50,317 nucleotides of DNA from Pelargonium cotyledonis (Eukaryota; Streptophyta; Magnoliopsida; Geraniales; Geraniaceae). Under the pieces are notes generated by a model, which worked only from the letters and a program-made list of their open reading frames with translations, was not told the origin of the DNA and did no database searches. Where the stretch lies: NCBI GenBank assembly GCA_036897625.1, contig JAYMTA010000055.1:1-50317 (forward strand). The letters are read 5' to 3'. Shown piece after piece: positions 38,401 to 49,197 of the stretch; within the stretch, counting starts at the first letter, position 1; every line of letters begins with the position of its first letter. Made by a program: the position numbers and the translations under genes.

Positions 38401-41400
38401 CCTTTGCAAATGCAACCTTAATTTTTATGACATAAATTTTGTAGGCTGTTTTTAGTTTTATTACGATGCAACTCCAACTGTGTTCTGTCTTCTTCACATT
38501 CTCATTGGGAACCAGAACTCATTATTTTGGACGCACAATTCTCCATGGAGGTGCAAAAGTAAGTTTTTTATTCTGTTATATTTCTTGGGCGCATTATTTC
38601 TAAAATACTGTTATATTATTTGTTCAGGAATTGAATTCTTTTGTGTTTTCATCTACAGTACAGGGCAACTGGTAGAGGCTTTGTTGTCCGTCATATAAAG
38701 TTCGCTGAAAATTACAGGCTTTATTCGAGAAGTCATTTTGTTAAGTCGTAAGTTATGCTAAAAGCTTCATGAATTCATTATTATTATTTTAGCTTATAAT
38801 TTTATACTACGAATTCAATTCAGTGGTCTTAGATCCTTTATTGGATTTACTGCAGGCTTGAAGTGGCACTGCTTCTTATAGTGTACATTGCATATGGGTA
38901 CAACTCTCAGGGAACTGCTGTCACATTCATTTTGCTAACTCTTAGCAGTTGGTTCCTCGTTCTTTCGTGGCTCTTTGCTCCATATATCTTCAATCCTTCA
39001 GGTTTTGAGTGGCAAAAGTAAGTATTAGTGTTTCAGTTTCCGGCTACTTTGAGTTCTTTCCTGTCATGTCGATTTTATAATCTTAGCCTCTTCATAACCA
39101 GGACCGTGGAGGATTTTGATGACTGGACTGGTTGGCTTCTGTATAAAGGTGGAGTAGGGGTAAAGGGAGACAATAGCTGGGAATCATGGTGGGACGAAGA
39201 ACAGGTTTTTATCTCATGCTGACTTTCTATTTATTACAAGAAAAAAAATATCACAAATCTTTGTCATTTTCCATATGTTTGCATTTATTTATCTGTGTTG
39301 GTTCATCTTACAGTAGCTCACTTAGCAACCCTGCATTATCAATGTGCTTTTCTTTTCATATGATAAAACATGATCCGCTTCCTTTTTCCTTCTTCTCTTA
39401 TTGGCGCTTTATGGTTTGGAGTTTGGATATAGGATTTGTGTGAAGGGTATCACAGAGCTAGTCCAATTTGTGTTACTTTATTTTTTGATCTGGTGTTAAG
39501 TTGCTGCTCTGTGATATCTTCTGCTATGCCTGAAAGCTTTCTTCTTCAGTTCTGAGAAGCAGATTTATAGTTTCAAGTTAGAAATTATGAGAAATGTTAT
39601 TCTTCAAAGTTATTCTTTGCTTAAAGTTATTAAATATTATTGTGTCTACATATTATCTTCTAGAAAGGTTTTATCGTACTGTTTGGAAATTATGTCTTAC
39701 TTGTTACATTCTGTTTTTTACAGTCACACATACAAACAGTGAGAGGTCGTATATTGGAAACAATTTTAAGCTTGAGGTTCTTCATGTTTCAATATGGGGT
39801 CGTGTACAAACTGCATCTCACAGGACATGATACATCACTTGCGGTATACTTCTTGTCCTTGGTGGCTCGTATAAAGTATATATGATCTTTGTTATATTGC
39901 AACCCCATCCAAGCATATTTTAAGGTTTCCTTTGAACTGCTGAGCTTGCTGTTAAAATAGTCTAGTTTGGTTTGGCATTTACTTAGGAAATATCTATTTA
40001 TTGACCTCGGGTTTTACCAAAAAGTAATGATTTGCGCATATACAATTTTTGTTGTTGATATGGCCCAGTATACTCTAGAAATACCAATTCTTGTCAATTA
40101 TACATTATGGTAAGAAAGCAAATACTTCATCACTAATGATGTATTTTGGCTTTCACAATATGATGCTACATATATATATTTATATATATATATTTTTGGT
40201 ATTCTCTCTCTTAAATGTCAGAAACACAGTTAACTTCTCGTATGTATTATTCCACCATGTCAGGATGAACTAGACCTGAGCATTTTTTATCAGCTAGACA
40301 TGCCTTTTACATCACCTAGCTTTAGGCCCATCAAATGTAATGACAATACACCTAAACTCTTCATTCTCTTAAAACTCAAAGCTCCAACCTTTCATCTGGC
40401 TCATCTATCCCTGCCATCGCTCATGCCAAGTCACAAATTCATTCTTCTAACTTCACTGTTCCTTGTTCATTTTTTTAATCTCCCTCATCAAATACAAAAG
40501 AAGGTGCATCTCCAAAAAACCCAGACATGTGCATGTCAATACTTTGTTTATCATCCTACCCTCTTCAGTCCCCTCTCCAACAACTGCCCCTCCAACCCTT
40601 TCAGAACCAGAAACTGCTATGTTAGTTGACAAATCAGATTCTCTCAGCTCAAGTTTATTAAGGACTAAAGCTGAAAACACAAGGACCGTCTGTAATTGAG
40701 AGCTGTCCCTCAATGCACAGAGGAAGTAGTCCTTAAATAAATCCAGCAATGGAATTGGAAACAAGGATGAAATCTAATAATTCCTCATCTTTTTGTCAAG
40801 ATGAGCAAACCTGAGGAGACCTACTCATTCCTGCTTCTCTTCATCTTCAAGGCTAGTAAATGGTCGTGCTCCATTAGAAACTAAAGCCAACTTTCTGTTC
40901 TGGGTTGAATCAATCTCTGATTTCCAGTTTCAATAGGAGGTGACTTCATTCTTTTTGTTATGCATCCAAGAGAAATAGGTCCTCTTTTATTTTGGCAGCA
41001 GCAACACAATTCCCATCCTTCTTTGATGATTGGAAATCACTTGGTATTGTCCAGGCTCCAAGGCCAGCAGAATGCTAAGTTTGATATTTGAAATGCTGAG
41101 CTCGTTAGCTCAACATGGTTTTCCAAAACTTGTCTCTGATCACTCCCCTGACTCCTCTCACTCTAGCTTCCCCAAGTCAGTTCATAATTTAATGCCAGCC
41201 CTCTTGTCATAATTAATGTGATGGTAAAGTCTGCATTTTGATAATCATGTTGGAGTACCTGAAGCAGTTTTAACTTTGTACATTTTGCTCTTGTTACCCT
41301 TAAGCCTTGGTGTAAGCACTTGCTTTCTTATTCCTCTCTTGGGATTAATTAAGCTTTATTATTTGCTCTTATATGTACCAATTTGACCTTTTATTATTAG

Positions 41401-42711
41401 TTTCACTTGGCTAGAGTCAAATAAGATGTATACTATTCATTTGGTTGTTGTATAAGGAATGCTGTGTTTCATTCGATAATAACTGATCCATTTTGGGCTC
41501 ATGATTTGATGGTTCTTGAATCTGACTGCCATTTTTTGTTGTATAGCTTTATGGCTTCTCGTGGATTGTATTGGTTGGCATTGTTTTGGTATTTCAGGTT
41601 TGTATCAATTCTTGTATAAGTTATTTGTTCCCTTCCCCAATCAAGCTTGATTTTTGTCTGGAACTAATCTCCTATTCCACCATGTCTCCATTGCATTGCA
41701 GATCTTTACCAACAGTCCTAAAAGGTCTACAAGCTTCCAGCTAGTAATGCGATTTATGCAGGGAATCGTATCATTAGGTCTTGTGGCAGCCATTGCTCTA
41801 GTTGTTGCTTTCACTAAACTATCAATTCCCGACCTATTTGCAAGCATCCTCGCATTTCTTCCTACTGGATGGGCCATTCTATGTGTAAGTTTTTATAGAA
41901 TATGAAAACTTATGAGAAACTTTTCTCCGAAGATAGTGTTCTGGATTTAGAGATTTCGTAATGGGATTGAGAATCAAGAATTCAAATGGGAATGAGGTGC
42001 CCGTTCTAAAGCCATTGACATTTTCATGGCTAAAAAGTGTGAACCCAAACTTGAAGAATGGGAATCTCATTTTCATCCCAATTCTTGTTTCCTTATCCTG
42101 GTAGAAAGAAAAAATCACTAATCCAAACGCTACCTGAAACATTTCACGAGAGGTTGTAGTGACATGCTCTTTTGACTGATGCAAACTGTTGGAATGAGGC
42201 ATCACAATAGCTTAGAAAAAGCAATGCAACTGTGAAGCCTCTTTAGTAGCCTTATCACGCTTGAAAGCTCGTTCTTTCACCTCCCTGTCTAAGATATTCT
42301 CGATGTGCTCCATTGACTGGAGTAGGCATTGGGATAATCCTTCATCTACCATGACGCACAACATAGACATGGACCAATGAAACCTATGTTCAGCATGGAA
42401 ATGTCTGGATTGAGTTACCTTTATTTTCTATCTTATGTTTTTGGATACTGAATACTGTAATTGTGCTGAAACAGATTGCTATCACATGGAAGAAGTTAAT
42501 CAGGAGTCTAGGCTTGTGGGACTCGGTGCGGGAATTTGCAAGAATGTATGATGCTGGGATTGGCATGCTCATCTTTGCTCCTATAGCAGTGTTATCGTGG
42601 TTCCCATTCATTTCCACATTCCAGTCTCGCCTTCTCTTTAACCAAGCTTTTAGCCGCGGGCTGGAGATTTCCCTCATTCTTGCTGGAAACAAAGCCAATG
42701 TGGAGACCTGA
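14445..42711 (+). CDS. CALS10: Callose synthase 10 (GSL8-type 1,3-beta-glucan synthase)
   Basis: This is a complete gene: 51 coding exons splice in frame to 1904 aa, the length I recall for Arabidopsis GSL8. All 50 introns are GT-AG. The start [20 protein letters not shown] and the conserved [19 protein letters not shown] identify the GSL8 subgroup rather than other callose synthases. The order is an N-terminal cytosolic Vta1-like/FKS1-dom1 region (about 1-480), a first membrane cluster (from [17 protein letters not shown], about 500-700), the large cytosolic GT48 catalytic region (about 740-1480, including [23 protein letters not shown] and [14 protein letters not shown]), and a C-terminal membrane cluster ending [13 protein letters not shown]. 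The enzyme makes callose from UDP-glucose at the plasma membrane and cell plate. In Arabidopsis GSL8 is needed for cytokinesis, plasmodesmatal control and pollen division. No coding damage is seen. Confidence 0.97.
19550..19802. mobile_element. Stowaway-type MITE in CALS10 intron 6
   Basis: Long inverted ends, cctccgttt(c)aaattaaatg at the left and its near-perfect complement at the right, are flanked by TA on each side, the Stowaway (Tc1/mariner) target. The whole element is about 250 bp, with no coding capacity. It is inside an intron and leaves both splice sites intact. Confidence 0.88.
21022..21434. mobile_element. Small inverted-repeat element in CALS10 intron 10
   Basis: The left end gcaatagcggagccagaat is matched inverted at the right end (ttagctccgccactgc), giving terminal repeats of roughly 16 bp with three mismatches. 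Ends of the GCAGTGGCGGAGC type recur in plant non-autonomous transposons. The interior of about 410 bp has no coding potential. A convincing target duplication is not visible, although both flanks contain gcatgc. Confidence 0.65.
22260..22505. mobile_element. Stowaway-type MITE in CALS10 intron 12
   Basis: The ends ctccctccgtcccaaaatga and its inverted copy (tcattttgggacggatggag) are flanked by TA target duplications. At about 242 bp with gtgtcct-rich subterminal sequence, this is a textbook Stowaway element. It belongs to a different subfamily from the one in intron 6, judging by the ends. Confidence 0.92.
24590..25530. mobile_element. Unclassified insertion-like block in CALS10 intron 17
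   Basis: Intron 17 (23924-26293, 2370 nt) is the longest in the gene. This block is GC-richer than the flanking intron and holds two diverged copies of a roughly 125-bp unit (24722-24838 and 24856-24981), each with ggaatgctgaaa, gaactttgagaccac, ccaccaatg and a final atgagttgcac or atgatttgcac. Open frames on the minus strand (for example 24688-25089) show no known domain. It is probably transposon-derived; boundaries and class are unknown. Confidence 0.5.
32211..32236. repeat. (CA)n microsatellite in CALS10 intron 32
   Basis: A perfect CA run of 26 bases begins 32 nt after the exon 32 donor, in the short intron before exon 33. Confidence 0.95.
32935..33200. mobile_element. TRIM-like element in CALS10 intron 34
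   Basis: The motif cttttagttgagtt occurs at about 32958 (aagcttttagttgagttagc) and near-identically at about 33167 (aacttttagttgagttggtt), suggesting two degraded terminal repeats. Between them, just after the left copy, lies tggtgtcataggc, a diverged primer-site-like sequence, followed by ggtcacaagttagagtcc. A short internal region without a polymerase fits a TRIM. The left repeat is truncated. Confidence 0.55.
36956..37138 (+). repeat. CALS10 exon 42 and two partial copies in the next intron
   Basis: Exon 42 (36968-37015, encoding [16 protein letters not shown]) and its upstream intron tail are repeated 77 bp downstream. The segment at 37033-37074 is an exact copy covering the acceptor and the first 30 exon bases. 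A second partial copy at 37075-37130 is internally scrambled but retains 29 contiguous exon bases ending tatggacgagct. Neither copy has a matching donor, so neither should act as an exon. Confidence 0.92.
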
Positions 42712-43946
42712 TTTTTCCATACCCATGCCTTGCTACTGTAAAGACTGTAAAATCATTTTTTCTGTTTTGTTTTTGGATCCTAGAATTAACATGTAATGAA
42801 TGATACAATTGTTATAAATTACATCATTTTCTTCACATTCAAAAACTAGAAATGACAGTTTTCACCTCCACGAACAACAAGCAAATGCTCGAGAGTTTTA
42901 GTTAGAGCTTATTTGTCACAAGTTTCCTATTTGTACAATTTTTTTTTGAGATAGCAACTCTAGCGACACCTTATTGTAATGTTTCCAGTGATAGTACCTT
43001 CACAAATTTTGGCAGAAAAAAGCCTTAAAAACGAGGCCATACGATAGTCATACGTTGGAAATTTTCATTTTTTTTGTGTTCCTCTATGTTTTATCTTTCC
43101 AACGCTTGATTGCATGTAATTTTCTAGTGTTTGTGAAGTCTTTGGCGTTTATATTAGTAAAAGTGTTTGTTTTGCAATAGAATGACTTGTTTTAGGCTAT
43201 ACGCTAAGTAGGATGCGCACTTGGGTCCTATTGTTAAGCTCTCAAACCTTCAGTATAAATGTACCAACATTTGGTGATGTGCTTCATTCATACCAAAAAA
43301 TTTTCCGGGGACTTAATTTGCAAAGGGATTTATGCAATCTCATATCTTGGACGATAAAGGTCGTAACAACTTTGAAGATATACAATCACATATCTTGGAC
43401 GCTACATAATCATACGCTTAAAATTATGTTTTATTGCGTTGTTCTGTCTTATTTTTCCAACATAGGGTTGCATGTATTTTGAAAGCGTGTGTGGAGCTTG
43501 TAAGCAACCAAGGCAATACTCAGAGATGGAATATATGTATGTATATATGTATATGCAACTCAAGAACACAACATTTTGAAAGTTTAATCACCAATTAAAC
43601 CTGAACTTGCTGTAGTAAATTCATCAACCATTAGTTATCAGATTCAGTGTGACGAGAAAGACCAAAACAAAAATCCTGTTAAGGTGGCAAAAGTTAGATG
43701 AAAGACTCCAAATTTGGACAAAATTTCAGAAATAATAGTTACATTATGGCGCGAGAATAACGGTCAAGTTTAGGACAAGAAACTACCAATCCATATTTAA
43801 TCTCCTCTTGTCTTCTCTTCTCTCTTGCATCTCATCCCAAATGCCTCTCAGTTCTTTCTCATTTTAATTAATTAATTAATTTGTCTCTTCCTCATTTCTT
43901 TTCCCCAACATCCCAATCACCGCAATTCGAATCTTCCATATCTGTT
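42712..43946. other. Intergenic region between CALS10 and NOI gene
   Basis: This contains the CALS10 3'UTR, then AT-rich DNA. Segments near 43040-43140 and 43380-43480 share short motifs (catacgttgg/catacgctta, ttatctttccaac/ttatttttccaac, gcatgtaa/gcatgtat), suggesting an old local duplication. A TATG-rich run lies near 43530-43555. The stretch just before 43947 is pyrimidine-rich and is probably the 5'UTR of the NOI gene. Confidence 0.5.
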
Positions 43947-45207
43947 ATGGCATCGGTAATTATTTTCTTTGATTTGCAGGCTCAATCACATTTCGATTTC
44001 ATAGATTTTGTTTTTTTTTTCCGGGTAAAACCACTAAAAAATGTAAAATGTGACGGAAATCTGTGACAGAAATCAAGTTTAATACCACAGACACACGTTT
44101 GTGATGGATTTTTTTTGTCACAATCATTCGTGACAACTCAAACATGACAGAGATATTCTGTTCGGTCACAAATTATGTGTTGTGATTGAAATTCATAAAT
44201 TTGTGACTGAAATAGATCGCGAGTATGTTTTGTAATGAACAATGATTTATTGATGTGGTGTTTTACAGCAAGATAATAAGGATATAGGAGGAGGTGGCAG
44301 AGCATTGCCAAAATTCGGTGAATGGGATGTGAACAATCCAGCCTCTGCCGAAGGATTCACTGTTATTTTTCAAAAGGCTCGAGACGAAAAGAACACTGCA
44401 ACTATTGCTCCTCCTAATAGAACCCATTCTGTTGCTTCCAATAAAAAGAATACCAACACAAAGGTATTCTCTTTCACTCTTTTCAATTTATTGTTTTCTA
44501 GGTTCTTCAACTTTCAAATTCGGATCTAAATGGTTATTGCAGTCAGTTTTTGTTAGTTTATCTGTTAAGTGGCATGACGTGAAAATAACCCATGTGATGC
44601 TTCAATTGTATTAAATGACTTGTGCGGCTATCACATGATTGTTTAATATATTATAAATTTCACGTCATACCACTTAATGTAAAACTAACGAATGTGACTA
44701 TTTTTGGTCTACATTTGAAAGTTCACTAGTCATTTTAAGCAAAACACAGTTCATAACCTATAAGAAAGTTTATGGTGCTCTTTAACAAAGGTGCTCTCCC
44801 TCCAATTCATTTTATTAGTTTCTAGGTCTTTAACTTTCAAATTCGGTCACAAAATGGTTATTGTTGCATGTATCTCCATCAAATGGTATGACGTGTAAAT
44901 TACTCACATGATTGTCTAGTTGCATTAAATGACACGCCCGTCAGCAAAATAATTATCTAATATATTTTAAATTTCAAGTCAGATTGTTTCACGGAGAAGC
45001 TAACGAAAATGACAACTATTTTATCCACATTTAAAAGTTTATTGACCAATTTTAGCTATAAAAATAAGTTTCAGATACCAAATTGAGTCCATATTCAAAA
45101 GATCAGGACGATATTGAAATTTTTTCGTTTTATAATTTTCCATATATACAATAACATTGTTAACATTGATTTACTAGGGTCACAAGAGGTGGTTTTGTCT
45201 TGGGTGA
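43947..45207 (+). CDS. Small NOI/RIN4-family protein
   Basis: Three exons, 43947-43955 (9 nt, MAS), 44269-44463 and 45178-45207, splice in phase 0 to 77 aa. The first coding exon is tiny, but ATG GCA TCG followed by a GT donor and an AG acceptor directly before the glutamine codon gives a natural N-terminus MASQDNKD. The NOI domain is evident: LPKFGEWDVNNPASAEGFTV (about 16-35) followed by IFQKARDEK. The C-terminus KRWFCLG carries a Cys near the end, the usual acylation anchor in this family. It is a short single-domain NOI protein, not full-length RIN4, which has two NOI domains. Relatives are plasma-membrane immune regulators, and the PxFGxW core is the AvrRpt2 protease target in RIN4. Function here is inferred from family only. 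Confidence 0.87.
44497..45058. repeat. Two diverged foldback repeats in NOI intron 2
   Basis: A roughly 240-bp unit at 44497-44740 recurs at 44821-45058; both start tctaggt and contain actttcaaattcgg, atggttattg and atgacgtg. Copy 1 includes an inverted pair at 44552-44689: gttagttt...ttaagtggcatgacgtgaaa against its near complement tttcacgtcataccacttaa...aaactaac. Copy 2 keeps a weaker version. This fits a MITE-like element duplicated in tandem or inserted twice. Confidence 0.75.
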
Positions 45208-45479
45208 TAAGAACAGAAGGATCAAAATGGCTTTGGAGGGGAAAAGAAATGAAAAGGACAACGTTATGTATAGTTTTCTTCATATGTATGTATTGTCATT
45301 GTATTTGTATATGCTTCTTCTATATGCTCAAATGATAGGTACATATTCCATCAACAAACATGCTTTAATTTCCCTTTTTTTAGTTGTTGATGTCATTATC
45401 TATCCATAAAATGGTGGTGGAATCCAAACCCTACATCACATAAATACAAAATGAAAATGTTATATATAATGGGAGAATG

Positions 45480-45670
45480 CAAACCCTACTAACAAGGTTG
45501 ACATTTTAGTACGGAGAAGCTCAAGTCATTATATTGTAACCCCTATTCAAATTTAACATGGTATCAGAGCTGACGTTGTTGATCCCGTTTATGTTGCCTC
45601 CCATGTGGTCTCCGACCCGTTTGCAGATGGTCATGCAAGCAACGCAAGTAATAAAATACCGTGAAGCCCA
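45480..45670 (+). mobile_element. TRIM-like remnant with primer-site motif
   Basis: The exact 12-mer TGGTATCAGAGC at 45559-45570 is the plant LTR-retroelement primer site for initiator tRNA-Met. It is followed by gacgttgttgatcccg and the block gtgg-tctccgacccg, shared with the remnant at 8755-9060. No paired terminal repeats are visible. It lies between the convergent NOI and coiled-coil genes. Confidence 0.6.
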
Positions 45671-45892
45671 AATATTGATCCATATTGTAGACGTATTTTG
45701 AGTAAGCTTATAAAACAACAAAATAAAAAAAATGTAGAAACATTTTTCTGATGATACATCAAGTCTGCATTTCTTATTTTCTGGGTTCAACTGACCCAAC
45801 TGCACAACTACAGCACCATCAAAGCCCACTTTGCATTTCTTCACAAATACTAATACATTACAAAGATAAGATCTAGGCAAGCTCTGTAGTAA

Positions 45893-47585
45893 TTAGATGT
45901 ACGAAGAACTCAGGGCCATGAATTTGCATTGCTCGTTCATCGCCACAAGCTGCGCCTCTTTCTTGTCCAGAAGAGCACTCAACCTAACATTCTCTTCCAC
46001 AAGTTTCTCAACTTCCACCTCCTTCTGCTTTTTCTCACCCTCCAACTGTGTAGTCTTCACAGCTAGACTGCATCACAACATACAATTGAACGATAAACTA
46101 CTTCGTAAAAGTAGTGATTTTCACACAAAGAAAACAGCACCAGAGTTTCGAACGAAATAAGGATCAAAGAATGAGCATGCAAGTCACCAGATGTGTACAG
46201 AACTGAGATTGCTATGCCAACTAATAAAGAAACGTATAAACTTCTAAGACTCGGTAGGTTCCTGATTCAAGAGCCATTTTAAAAATGGTGTCACTCCCCA
46301 AGAACAAAGGTCAACAGCTATTTGAACCACATCAGTATATGCAACTACTTCATTCGATAATTAGTCAATAAAGTTGCATAATTATGAAGTCAACCAAATA
46401 TACAACTCTTCAATAGAACAAACAGCAGGCCCCAACAAACCTTTATTTGCAGAATGACTAATTAATCACATCATTAAGAAATAGAACAAATAAAACTAGT
46501 TGCAAAACTTCCTGCATGGACTATGAGACTAGAAGCTTTATTAGACTGCTTGGTTATGCAAAATGCTAGGAACAAACACTACCCGATTAAAATTCAATTA
46601 GCATGATTAGTACGATCAAGCAATTAATTTACTCTAAAAATAATTTTAAGTCTAACAAAGCCACTTATAATTCTTAGTGTTACTTTCTCTATAGGTCTTT
46701 TAGAAGCATAGTTGGTAAGCAAACTAACCGTTCAAAAAGCACCTCAATAGTTTGAAATTGCTTCTCTGATGATATAAGTGTTTCTCTGACTCCAATGAGA
46801 CTGCTAACATAGGATTTCAAAGATTCAAAGTCCCGCTTCACATGACAAAGCTCTTGTTCATTGTCTGCAGCTCTTTGCCTCTGCCTAGACGTTTCTTCAA
46901 CCAAATCCTCAACCCGCTGTCGCATTTCACTCAGAATACTATTGGTGTCAAGAGCAAACTTTTCCATGTCCTCTAACTTTAAGGACATATTCTCAATTTG
47001 GACCGCCTTCTTTTTAATTTCCTCTTGACCTAAACTCACCTTCTCCCTCTCCATTACAGTTTCAGATTCTGCCATTATAACCCTCTTCACAAGAGTTTCC
47101 ATTACATCTGAGACCATCTGGACAGACTTGAGTAGTTCACCAATATAAAGGCCATCATGTATATCAAAGGTACCATGTTGCTTACCGATTCCAATCCATG
47201 ATTCTATATTTGGACTATTGAATGAAGAAAGATCAATCTCCTTGGACCAAGAAGATAATGGTGAGCCATCTCTGTCCACCAGCCCCACTCCTTCAAGCTC
47301 TTTGATTCCGCATGATTTATGGGCTAAGTCGGGAATAGCCAAGACTCTTGCTTTTGCTTTCAAGTAGGTTAGTAATGTCGCAGTAGCTTTGGTTCTTCGC
47401 CAGAGAACCTCCAACTCCTTTGTATCTTTCTCAGATCCCTGTATACAAGCTTTCATCTCCATAAGCTTGGCTTGCAATACATCCACTTGGGATTGCCGTT
47501 GTTCCATCTCTTGTTTCCAACTATCACGAGATTGGTTTAGCTGAGACTTAGAAGTTGACAAGTCAATGTCATTCCCCTCCGCCAT
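45893..47585 (-). CDS. Coiled-coil protein of unassigned family
   Basis: Two coding exons, 47585-46729 and 46067-45893, join in frame within an Arg codon (GT-AG) to give 343 aa. The start ATG at 47585 gives MAEGNDIDLSTSKSQLNQSR; an in-frame extension upstream lacks an ATG and crosses a likely acceptor at 47612. The protein is highly charged, with heptad-like stretches at about residues 15-65, 165-275 and 285-335, and a less helical middle (about 85-140, rich in Ser/Gly/Asp). The C-terminus EKLVEENVRLSALLDKKEAQ then LVAMNEQCKFMALSSSYI looks conserved in plant coiled-coil proteins, from memory, but I cannot name the family. No membrane segment or enzyme motif is visible. A structural or cytoskeleton-associated role is possible but unproven. 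Confidence 0.82.
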
Positions 47586-48634
47586 CACCTTCTCCCCACA
47601 GTTAAGAATCACTGAATCAGCTATTACAACTTCAAACTCTAATATGAGGAAAAAAAAAAAAAAGAAAGGAAAAAGGAATCAAATAGAAGCTATAGTAGAA
47701 AACTTTAGACAGGCATTGCAAAGCTTATAATAGTTTCAATTTTGCACACGGACGGAGCTTATCTTATCCCGGTAAACATCAAACTACAATGATATGCTTA
47801 AATGCATGACACTGTCATTATATTAATTTTGTACATCAGACCAATTCCTGAAAAGGTGCATAGAATACAAAGAGCCATTACCAGTTCAAGGCATAGACAT
47901 GCTTCTAAACATCGACATTGGTCACCTATATACATGCAAACTTACTCAATACTTAACAATTTTCAACCATTATACTAATGGATAAATCGAGAACAATCAC
48001 TGAAACTATTCGAATTCCTTCTAGTTTATCTCTATGCTCTAGGTAAGCAAATAACATACAAAAAGAAACCCGAAACAGAATTCTCTAGTACCCATTTCCC
48101 TCCACTCCTTATAAAAGAACCAAATGAAAACAAAGTTGTGTCGGCAGACAGATTTCCACACAAATCCACAACGGTCTACCACAACAACTTAAACATTTTT
48201 AGCTTGTACAGCTACTATAAGCATAATTTATCCCAAAATTTATAATCACAGTAAGTAATCTACAACACTTGATAAAGATCCAAACAACCCATTGACCCAT
48301 TCAACAACTATACATAGATGCATCAAAACAAAAAATAATTGGAATCAAGGCTAAGATCCTGAAAGGTAGCGTGAGTCAAATCCGTGTAAAAACAAATTCA
48401 GAAGCACTAAATTTGGCTAACCAAAAATTCATAATAATCCTATTCTTAATCAAACCCAGAAATCGCCACAGAAAAGGAACACAAAAGTGATAGAGAAAAG
48501 AGGAAATGAAATTGATAAGATGAAGGGATGAGAGAAGAGATGAGCACCTTGTGATTGGGAGGAGAGAAAAGGCAAGAAAGAGTAGAGGGAGTTGCGTCCG
48601 TCTTCTCGGCTTGAGTTCGATCTGAGTTTATAAA
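47586..48634 (-). promoter_or_regulatory. 5'UTR, leader intron and TATA box of the coiled-coil gene
   Basis: On the minus strand a TTTATAAA box at 48627-48634 precedes a leader exon ending at a good donor (CACAAG/GTGCTC) at 48548. An acceptor (GATTCAG) at 47612 begins the ATG-containing exon 26 nt before the start codon. The proposed leader intron is 936 nt. This arrangement explains why no ATG is found close to the TATA box. Within the intron I see only AT-rich DNA. Confidence 0.65.
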
Positions 48635-48659
48635 TTGAGGATTCAGATCAATTCGGTAA

Positions 48660-49197
48660 AAAAATAATTAAATTTGAATATTACTCGACATGATAATAAT
48701 TTATCATAAATAATGCGAGAAAATAGCATAAAAATATTAAAATGAACTCGTAGAAAGTTATTACTTGTGGAGCTAACATTAAAATGATACTGTCATTTAC
48801 CCTATGCAGCTGAAACCGACAATCATTTCATCAGGATAATCTAATCTCCAATGTGGTGTTACAGTTTCATCAATTTCTCATTAAATTGTTCCTTTCCAAT
48901 TTATGAACCAAAATTCCACACCTTCACTGTACAGTGTACATTGTTACAAAGCTACAGCACATTTTCAACATTAATGGGCATCAAAGACTGTAACAACTGC
49001 TATAAATTAAACATAATTATCCACAACAATGGAAACAATTTGCCACTAGACAGACCAATAATTTCATTTCTTACACAAAGCACAAAAGTGTTAATTAACA
49101 CTCCAATTAAGAGCATGTTTAGTTTTGAATGTGACATGGCATCCAATTAAGAAGCATCATTCTCAACTTCAAGAGTTGAGCAATTTCCTGGGTCCAA
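48660..49197. other. Intergenic DNA, no gene seen
   Basis: AT-rich sequence between the coiled-coil gene promoter and the hAT-like element. A 99-codon open frame at 48851-49150 shows no domain or plausible splice context. Confidence 0.5.

Larger units (their letters stand above)
14445..42711 (+). other. Exon map of CALS10
   Basis: Coding exons: 14445-14652, 15917-16014, 16177-16340, 17404-17515, 17770-17886, 18197-18322, 20102-20191, 20359-20456, 20549-20666, 20802-20930, 21923-21999, 22086-22164, 22945-23037, 23128-23230, 23350-23473, 23584-23770, 23871-23923, 26294-26354, 26484-26565, 26729-26778, 27037-27123, 27227-27312, 28689-28716, 29149-29246, 29347-29428, 29524-29684, 29827-29947, 30655-30752, 30853-30943, 31030-31190, 31295-31404, 32044-32178, 32310-32378, 32466-32637, 33905-34022, 34378-34497, 35241-35356, 35512-35595, 35743-35855, 36520-36572, 36672-36848, 36968-37015, 38074-38232, 38445-38558, 38659-38747, 38856-39017, 39102-39204, 39724-39843, 41547-41597, 41702-41884, 42475-42711. 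They sum to 5715 nt. Exon 4 could instead start at 17392 (12 nt longer, in frame). Exon 23 is a 28-nt microexon. In the larger introns 1 (14653-15916), 22 (27313-28688) and 48 (39844-41546) I see only AT-rich DNA with no recognisable element. Confidence 0.88.

Noticed and set aside
40290..40770. Open frames of about 100 codons in CALS10 intron 48
   Set aside because: Composition is not protein-like, no family resemblance is seen, and they lie within an intron whose flanking exons splice cleanly.
45559..45570. A tRNA-Met gene fragment
   Set aside because: The 12-mer is complementary to the tRNA 3' end, as in retroelement primer sites; no cloverleaf or A/B boxes are visible.
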